A DNA stretch of 19,116 nt from JAICLL01 sp035252155 (lineage in GTDB: Bacteria > Planctomycetota > Planctomycetia > Pirellulales > JAICIG01): positions 1 through 19,116 of the forward strand of contig DATFDL010000769.1 of the NCBI GenBank assembly GCA_035252155.1, written 5' to 3'. Below the pieces are notes generated by a model that was given only the letters and a program-made list of their open reading frames with translations, did no database searches and had not been told where the DNA came from. The translations under genes and the position numbers were made by a program. Each line of letters opens with the position of its first letter. The first letter of the stretch is position 1. Shown in pieces: positions 14,512 to 19,116 of this stretch.

Positions 14512-17187
14512 ATGACACGCGAACACCAGCGTCTGGCCGAAATTCGGGACGATATTTATAGCTGGCGGCGATGGGGTCCCTATGTCAGCGATCGCTCGTG
14601 GGCCACGGTGCGCGAGGACTATAGCCCCGACGGCCGCGCCTGGCAGCACCTGACGCATGACTGCGCCGCGGGCACCGCCTATCGCTGGGGTGAAGACGGC
14701 ATCGCCGGCGTCTGCGATCGCTTTCAAATGCTGGTCTTCGCGCCCGCCTTCTGGAACGGCCGCGATCCGATTCTGAAAGAACGTTTGTTCGGTCTCACGC
14801 CGTTCGAGGGCAACCACGGCGAAGACGTCAAGGAGTATTACTACTATCTCGACAACACGCCGACGCATTCGTACATGCGGTTCCTCTACAAATATCCGCA
14901 GCGCGAGTTTCCCTATCGGCTGCTGGTCGAGGAGAACCAGCGCCGTTGCGGCGCGGGCTTTGAATACGAGCTGGTCGATACCGGCGTGTTCGACGAGAGC
15001 CGCTATTTCGACATTTATGTGGAATACGCCAAGGCCACGCCCGAAGATCTGTGCATTCGGATCGAGGCCTTCAACCGTGGGCCGGAACCGGCGACACTGC
15101 ACATTTTACCGCATCTGTGGTTCCGAAATCGCTGGTCGTGGACATCGGAACCGGCCCCCGAGCCGATCATCGAGGCCGCCGAACGTGCGGGCGACTCGCT
15201 GGCGATCATCGCCGACGACGCACCCACCGGCGCCACAGTCTGGATTCCGGTGTTTTATCAGCTCGGCAAGCGCACACTGTACGGACCCTCGCGCGGCACG
15301 CCGCTCTTTACCGACAACGAAACCAGTCCTACCAGCCCGTTGGCGCTGCACCGCGGTCGTCCGCGACAATACGTGAAAGACGCCTTTCATCGCTGGCTCA
15401 TCCACGGCGAACAGTGCCTGAATCCTCAACGACGCGGCACCAAGGCGGCCCTGCATTATGTGTTCGAAATTCCTCCTGGTGGATCCGTTCGCCTGCCGTT
15501 GCGGCTTACGGATCAAATGAATCTTGCCGCGCCACTGGCGGACGTGGACCGGATCATCACGCTGCGACGCGCGGAGACCGATGAATTCTACGATAGTATT
15601 CACCCGACCGGCGCGTGTGAAGAGCAGCGGCTGATTCAGCGGCAGGCGCTGGCCGGCCTGCTCTGGACCAAGCAGAGCTACATCTTCGACGTCGATCGCT
15701 GGCTCGACGGCGACGACCCGCGTCATCCGCCGCCCGAATCGCGCAAAACCGTCCGCAACCATCATTGGCGGCATCTGAATTCGCTGCGGGTGATGACCGT
15801 GCCCGACAAGTGGGAATATCCCTGGTTCGCCTGCTGGGACCTGGCGTTTCAGTGCGTTACGCTGGCGCTGGTCGATCCCGAGTTCGCCAAGGAGCAACTC
15901 TGGGTACTCTTGTTCGAGCAGTTTTTACATCCCAACGGGCAGATTCCGGCTTACGAGTGGGATTTTTCCGATCTCAATCCGCCGGTACACGCCTGGGCCG
16001 TGTGGCGCGTGTACAACATGGACCGCATTCGCAACGGCCGGCCCGACCGCGACTTTTTGGAACGCTGTTTTCACAAGCTGTTGATGAACTTCGCCTGGTG
16101 GGTGAACCGCGCCGATCGGTCGGGCAACAACATCTTCGAGGGCGGCTTTTTGGGTCTCGACAATATTACAGCCTTCGATCGCAGCACCAAGTTTGAAGAC
16201 GGCACGGTGCTTGAACAATCCGACGCCACCGGTTGGATGGGCATGTTCTGCCTCAATCTGATGCGCATCGCGCTGGAGCTGGCCAAAGAAAACCGCGTGT
16301 ACGAGGGCCTGGCCACCAAGTTCTTTCAACACTATGTGTATGTCGCGGCGGCGATGAAGCAGATGGGCAACCGCGACTATCAACTGTGGGATGAAGAAGA
16401 CGGATTCTTTTACGACGTGCTGCGGCGGCCCGACGGTTCGTTTCAGCGGTTCCGCGTGCGCTCGCTCGTTGGATTGATCCCGCTGTTCGCCGTCGAGCGG
16501 CTCGAAGAGCCGTGGATGGAGCCGTTCGCCGATTTCAAGGGCTGCTTCGATTGGTTTATGAAAAACCGCGCCGACCTGGTGCGCTCGGTGGTACACACGG
16601 TCGACAACGGCGGCAAAGTGACACACGTGCTGACGATTGTCGATCAGCAGCAGCTTGTACGGCTGCTCGACCGCGTCATGGACCCGGCCGAGTTTCTCTC
16701 AGATTATGGCGTTCGCAGCCTCTCGAAGGCGCACCAGCGAGAGCCGTTCGTGTTCGGCAGCGAGACGGTTTCGTATGAACCGGCGGAAGCGTGCTCGAAG
16801 ATCAAGGGGGGCAACTCGAACTGGCGCGGGCCGATCTGGCTGCCGACCAATTTTTTGCTGATCGAATCGCTGCGCAAGCTGGGCGTGGCATTCGGCGACC
16901 AGCTCAAGCTGCCGCTCCGCTCGCGAGACGGGCATCCCGCCACCTGCTACGAGATGGCCCGTCAGATCGCCCAGCGGCTGGTGGCGATTTTTGAGCGCGA
17001 CGCCTCGGGCAACCGCCCGGTGTTCGGCGGCGCCAAGCCGTTCCAGCACGACCCGCACTGGCGCGACCATCTACTCTTCTACGAATACTTTCATGGCGAC
17101 AACGGCGCCGGCATCGGCGCCTCGCACCAGACCGGCTGGACGTCGCTGGTGGCCTCGCTCATCGACGAGTGGCAACCGCTGAAATAA
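14512..17187 (+). CDS. GH63-type glucosidase (MGH1-like)
   Basis: An 891-aa protein of the bacterial glycoside hydrolase 63 / mannosyl-oligosaccharide-glucosidase-like group. These enzymes are inverting alpha-glucosidases with an (alpha/alpha)6 barrel. The N-terminal beta-rich half starts WRRWGPYVSDRSWATVREDY and includes HDCAAGTAYRWGEDGIAG; the barrel starts near residue 375 (LAGLLWTKQSY). By family logic the general acid is probably Asp443 in WFACWDLAF and the base Glu858 in FYEYFHGDNGAGIGA. The conserved GGNSNWRGPIWLPTN and SHQTGW are also present. There is no signal peptide, so it is likely cytoplasmic, acting on intracellular glucosides such as glucosylglycerate or oligosaccharides; the substrate is unproven. 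ATG 14512 has only a weak RBS. Length is normal for the group, and the gene appears intact. Confidence 0.9.
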   Translation: MTREHQRLAEIRDDIYSWRRWGPYVSDRSWATVREDYSPDGRAWQHLTHDCAAGTAYRWGEDGIAGVCDRFQMLVFAPAFWNGRDPILKERLFGLTPFEGNHGEDVKEYYYYLDNTPTHSYMRFLYKYPQREFPYRLLVEENQRRCGAGFEYELVDTGVFDESRYFDIYVEYAKATPEDLCIRIEAFNRGPEPATLHILPHLWFRNRWSWTSEPAPEPIIEAAERAGDSLAIIADDAPTGATVWIPVFYQLGKRTLYGPSRGTPLFTDNETSPTSPLALHRGRPRQYVKDAFHRWLIHGEQCLNPQRRGTKAALHYVFEIPPGGSVRLPLRLTDQMNLAAPLADVDRIITLRRAETDEFYDSIHPTGACEEQRLIQRQALAGLLWTKQSYIFDVDRWLDGDDPRHPPPESRKTVRNHHWRHLNSLRVMTVPDKWEYPWFACWDLAFQCVTLALVDPEFAKEQLWVLLFEQFLHPNGQIPAYEWDFSDLNPPVHAWAVWRVYNMDRIRNGRPDRDFLERCFHKLLMNFAWWVNRADRSGNNIFEGGFLGLDNITAFDRSTKFEDGTVLEQSDATGWMGMFCLNLMRIALELAKENRVYEGLATKFFQHYVYVAAAMKQMGNRDYQLWDEEDGFFYDVLRRPDGSFQRFRVRSLVGLIPLFAVERLEEPWMEPFADFKGCFDWFMKNRADLVRSVVHTVDNGGKVTHVLTIVDQQQLVRLLDRVMDPAEFLSDYGVRSLSKAHQREPFVFGSETVSYEPAEACSKIKGGNSNWRGPIWLPTNFLLIESLRKLGVAFGDQLKLPLRSRDGHPATCYEMARQIAQRLVAIFERDASGNRPVFGGAKPFQHDPHWRDHLLFYEYFHGDNGAGIGASHQTGWTSLVASLIDEWQPLK

Positions 17188-17217
17188 CCCCGTATCGGAA
17201 TTGGCCTGACGCCCCGG

Positions 17218-17223
17218 TATAAT
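17218..17223 (+). promoter_or_regulatory. Likely -10 box (TATAAT) for the antitoxin-like gene
   Basis: A perfect TATAAT lies 38 nt before ATG 17262 in the gap after the glucosidase. A TTGG is 17 bp upstream of it but the resulting spacer is only 11 nt, too short for a standard -35. The RBS GAGG is at 17251-17254. Confidence 0.45.
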
Positions 17224-17261
17224 ATCGAAGGCAGTTCAGGCGCCTGGAATGAGGTCGGTTT

Positions 17262-17516
17262 ATGACACACAAAGTTGAGATCATCGAAGAGGCTGGTGAC
17301 GATCGGCTGCTGCACGTTGCGATCCCGGTTGACGTGCCAAATCGGCGTTACCAGGTCACGGTCTACGTACGGCCCGTTCAAACAGAGCCTACGACGTCGG
17401 CAGCAGGCCCAGGTTGGCCGCCCGGTTTCTTTGAGCAAACCGCCGGTTCGATTCAGGACGAAACATTTTTCCGGCACGAGCAAGGCGAATATGAAGACCG
17501 ACTGGGCTTTGAATGA
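17262..17516 (+). CDS. Small antitoxin-like protein upstream of a vapC remnant
   Basis: An 84-aa protein with a good RBS (GAGG, 7 nt spacing) and its own -10 box. Residues about 1-37 are beta-strand-like (HKVEIIEEAGDDRLLHVAIP, then RYQVTVYVRP), followed by a Pro/Gly linker and an acidic C-terminal half (FFEQTAGSIQDETFFRHEQG). The last codons overlap, in the ATGA arrangement, an ATG that opens MTYLLDSNACIG, the typical N-terminus of a PIN-domain VapC. By position it is therefore the antitoxin or accessory partner of a type II module. It lacks a recognisable AbrB, RHH or Phd DNA-binding domain, so the antitoxin call rests on context. The toxin is truncated, so this gene is likely an orphan. Confidence 0.65.
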   Translation: MTHKVEIIEEAGDDRLLHVAIPVDVPNRRYQVTVYVRPVQTEPTTSAAGPGWPPGFFEQTAGSIQDETFFRHEQGEYEDRLGFE

Positions 17517-17551
17517 CCTATCTCCTCGATAGCAACGCGTGCATTGGCTAA
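17513..17551 (+). pseudogene. VapC-like PIN toxin remnant (first 12 codons)
   Basis: The frame reads MTYLLDSNACIG and then TAA. A PIN-domain RNase normally begins in just this way (YLLDxN, where the Asp is the first metal ligand) and continues for about 130 residues. None of the later acidic PIN residues are found downstream in any frame up to the next gene. The rest was therefore deleted, not merely frameshifted. It overlaps the preceding gene by 4 nt, the usual antitoxin-toxin coupling. Confidence 0.6.
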
Positions 17552-17651
17552 GCGATTCTTGGCCGAGACCGCGCGATTTGGGGCGTCGCGCGTTATAGTA
17601 TGGGAAGAGTCAGTAGCCGCTCATTTCAGAGTTTATGCGGGGGAAATCTCC

Positions 17652-18098
17652 ATGTCGACCATCGAGCAACCAAACAAGCAGCCGCCCTCGGCCGATGCCG
17701 ACCGGGAGAAATTCCTTAGCCGGCTCGCTGAGCTGAGGGATCGCATCGAAACATGGGCGCAACACGCCGATTGGTCAACCAGGCGGATCGAGAAAACGAT
17801 GCGCGACGCGTCGGAGAGCTACTCAGCGCCGGGACTCCTCATGCAAAAAGAATTTTGCCGCCTCCTCCTCGATCCGATAGGCGGTGCATCTGCAGCCGAG
17901 GAAGCAGCCGCCGATCTTTATCGCATGCCCGAATACGACGATGTGGCTCGGCTCTATTTCGGCGACGGCCAGTGGCGATTGCATTTCGTTTTTCCTGGCG
18001 CCAAGGTGCCAGCGGAAATTAGTGACGCCACTTCGTCGCCGCTCTCGCAAGAGTTACTGCTCGACGTTCTTCAGGCCATGAGCCAGCATGCCACCTAA
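17652..18098 (+). CDS. Hypothetical protein, 148 aa, first gene of a pair with a HEPN-like gene
   Basis: I do not recognise a named family. The start ATG 17652 has a purine-rich GGGGGAAA just upstream; the frame is open further upstream to 17544, but that part lies across the vapC remnant and is rejected. The protein has a charged helical N-terminal region (residues about 18-52: KFLSRLAELRDRIETWAQ, WSTRRIEKTMRD). A middle segment YSAPGLLMQKEFCRLLLDPI and a compact beta-like part (DDVARLYFGDGQWRLHFVFP, about 96-115) follow. No transmembrane segment, signal peptide or nucleotidyltransferase motif is seen, so it is not an MNT-type antitoxin. Its 3' end overlaps the next gene by 11 nt. A TATAGT at 17594-17599 may be its -10 box. 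Confidence 0.78.
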   Translation: MSTIEQPNKQPPSADADREKFLSRLAELRDRIETWAQHADWSTRRIEKTMRDASESYSAPGLLMQKEFCRLLLDPIGGASAAEEAAADLYRMPEYDDVARLYFGDGQWRLHFVFPGAKVPAEISDATSSPLSQELLLDVLQAMSQHAT

Positions 18099-18543
18099 TC
18101 GCGTCGAATGGATCGAGCGAATTAAGATCGTCGAGCGCGAATACTCCGCGATCCGCCTCGGGGCCGTGAGACTGCTGGTCGATTCGCGGGCTGATCCGAC
18201 GGTTTTGGCTGGCTCCGGCTTACGCCCGCGCGACGTTCAATTTGCGGCGGACCGCTCGGAGGGTACTTATCTCATCCGTCTTTTCGCCGAGTTCGAAACC
18301 GGTTTGCGCTTATTTTGGACGTCGACACGGGGGGGCGATCCACCGGCCAGGACACGAGACCTCGTCGATAGCATTTCTGCCTCGCGTCACATTCGCGACT
18401 TCGACCGAGACAATGTCCATGAGGTTCGCGAATACCGGAATGCGCTGATCCATGAACGTAGGGAAGCGGTGGTGGCAATGCCTCTGCCTGACGCTCGACA
18501 ACGGCTGTGCCGGTTTTTCAGTTGTTTACCTCTGAATTGGTGA
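18088..18543 (+). CDS. HEPN-like protein with Rx4H motif, 151 aa
   Basis: The C-terminal part contains VHEVREYRNALIHERREA, in which Arg117-Asn118 and His122 form the Rx4H motif (RNxxxH) that marks HEPN ribonucleases. Before and after it the protein is largely helical (residues 5-32; 60-77; 86-103; 132-147), as expected for the HEPN four-helix bundle. HEPN proteins act as RNases in toxin-antitoxin, CRISPR and abortive-infection systems. The small upstream gene overlaps it by 11 nt, the usual arrangement for such pairs, and a decayed VapBC locus is adjacent. The fold call rests on one motif and helix pattern. Its 3' end overlaps the convergent DUF4214 gene by 26 bp. Confidence 0.72.
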   Translation: MPPNRVEWIERIKIVEREYSAIRLGAVRLLVDSRADPTVLAGSGLRPRDVQFAADRSEGTYLIRLFAEFETGLRLFWTSTRGGDPPARTRDLVDSISASRHIRDFDRDNVHEVREYRNALIHERREAVVAMPLPDARQRLCRFFSCLPLNW

Positions 18544-19116
18544 ATGTTTCCTGCGACTCCAGCTGCGAGACCCAGTATTGCCCTTCGCCGGATGGAACCG
18601 GGATCGCAAACAGATCGCGGTAGACGCTCGCAACCCAGGCTGCGTCGTTGCCGTCGCCCTTGCTGGGGTCGTTAAAGTATTCGGATGAACCGATCAGGGC
18701 GGCAATCAACGCGTCGCGATGCACCCCGGCGGCAAACTGCTGGACCCAAGACGCGACTTCGGCCTGGTCCGCCGACCGGCCCAAAAAGGCGCGATAGTCG
18801 GCGTCGATCACCAGCGCCTCGCGCTCGGCGCTGGCCGCGAAGCCCAGCGCAACGCCATAGTGGCTCTCGCCTGATCGCAAACGCGCCGTCCAGTATTGCA
18901 GCCCCTGGGCATCGGGCGCGCGGCCGAGCAGGTCGTGATACATGCCGCTCACCCAGGCAGGGTCGCTGCCGCCGTGATCGCGCACGTATTCGGGCGAGCC
19001 GATCATGGCGGCGTCGAGCTGCTCTTCGCTCAGGCCGGCTTGCATCTGCGCCACCCAATACTCGAGTCCCGGCTCGTCGGCTTCGCGGCCGATGTATTGC
19101 TCGTAGGATCGGCTGA
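18518..19116 (-). CDS. DUF4214 repeat protein, 5'-partial
   Basis: The C-terminal 198 residues of a longer protein whose start lies beyond the right edge. The frame is open to the window end. It is made of DUF4214 units of about 50-60 residues with the pattern 'Y..LLGR.PD..G..YW...L..G.S......S.EY': YEQYIGREADEPGLEYW, YHDLLGRAPDAQGLQYW, YRAFLGRSADQAEVASW and YRDLFAIPVPSGEGQYW. The last unit is degenerate and ends soon after, at ETFTNSEVNN. DUF4214 repeats are typical of large secreted or surface proteins, often beside Ca-binding or adhesion domains; the N-terminal part is not visible. It is convergent with the HEPN-like gene. Confidence 0.88.
   Translation of the reverse strand, partial: SRSYEQYIGREADEPGLEYWVAQMQAGLSEEQLDAAMIGSPEYVRDHGGSDPAWVSGMYHDLLGRAPDAQGLQYWTARLRSGESHYGVALGFAASAEREALVIDADYRAFLGRSADQAEVASWVQQFAAGVHRDALIAALIGSSEYFNDPSKGDGNDAAWVASVYRDLFAIPVPSGEGQYWVSQLESQETFTNSEVNN

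Noticed and set aside
17199..17605. Similarity between the TTGG...TATAAT region before the antitoxin-like gene and the TTGG...TATAGT region before the 148-aa gene
   Set aside because: The match is short and gapped, and the TTGG spacing is too small for a normal -35, so a duplicated promoter cannot be claimed.

Overview
The window looks like a piece of a large, GC-rich planctomycete chromosome, most likely of the Pirellulales type. This is inference from gene content: a Tat-exported Gfo/Idh/MocA oxidoreductase, a secreted PQQ-propeller protein opening with a WPQWRGP-type motif, a DUF1080/multihaem cytochrome c/PA14 fusion, FG-GAP and DUF4214 repeat proteins, and a bacterial GH63-type glucosidase. 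No rRNA, tRNA, CRISPR array or transposase gene was seen.

Layout. Bases 1-938 hold the 3' part of a 2-oxoacid dehydrogenase E2 gene, followed by an unrecognised 200-aa protein (1019-1621). A plus-strand run then carries a secreted PQQ-like propeller protein (1701-2993), an FG-GAP/VCBS-like protein (about 3145-4317) and an AroH-type chorismate mutase (4322-4792). Two minus-strand genes follow: a small secreted Tyr/Pro-rich protein (4817-5455) and a Gfo/Idh/MocA oxidoreductase (5727-7049). The latter is divergent from an alpha/beta hydrolase (7198-8073), which is convergent with an MFS nucleoside-symporter-like transporter carrying two EF-hands (8120-9718, minus). Next come a single-domain rhodanese (10020-10394), a 1250-aa five-haem DUF1080/PA14 protein (10451-14203) and a GH63-like glucosidase (14512-17187). 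The last 2 kb is accessory in character: a small antitoxin-like gene (17262-17516) whose PIN-toxin partner survives as only 12 codons, an overlapping two-gene unit whose second product has a HEPN-like Rx4H motif (17652-18543), and a minus-strand DUF4214-repeat protein running off the right edge.

Genes together. The secreted oxidoreductase, DUF1080/cytochrome, PQQ-propeller, GH63 glucosidase and MFS symporter fit the carbohydrate/nucleoside-scavenging lifestyle of planctomycetes, but they are not one operon. The clearest couplings are PQQ to FG-GAP (ancestral TAATG overlap), FG-GAP to aroH (4-nt gap), antitoxin to vapC remnant (ATGA overlap) and the 148-aa gene to the HEPN-like gene (11-nt overlap).

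What stands out most is the density of small palindromic repeats. At least ten hairpins begin or end with the tetranucleotide GTAG/CTAC, which is the architecture of REP/REPIN elements. They sit at convergent gene ends, supply stop codons or C-terminal residues, and one pair lies in frame inside the cytochrome gene. A separate 122-bp branched palindrome sits inside the signal-peptide region of the FG-GAP gene; removing it exactly restores a translationally coupled start and a normal signal peptide. The two best candidates for undescribed biology are the 148-aa/HEPN-like pair beside a decayed VapBC locus and this repeat-driven remodelling of gene ends.
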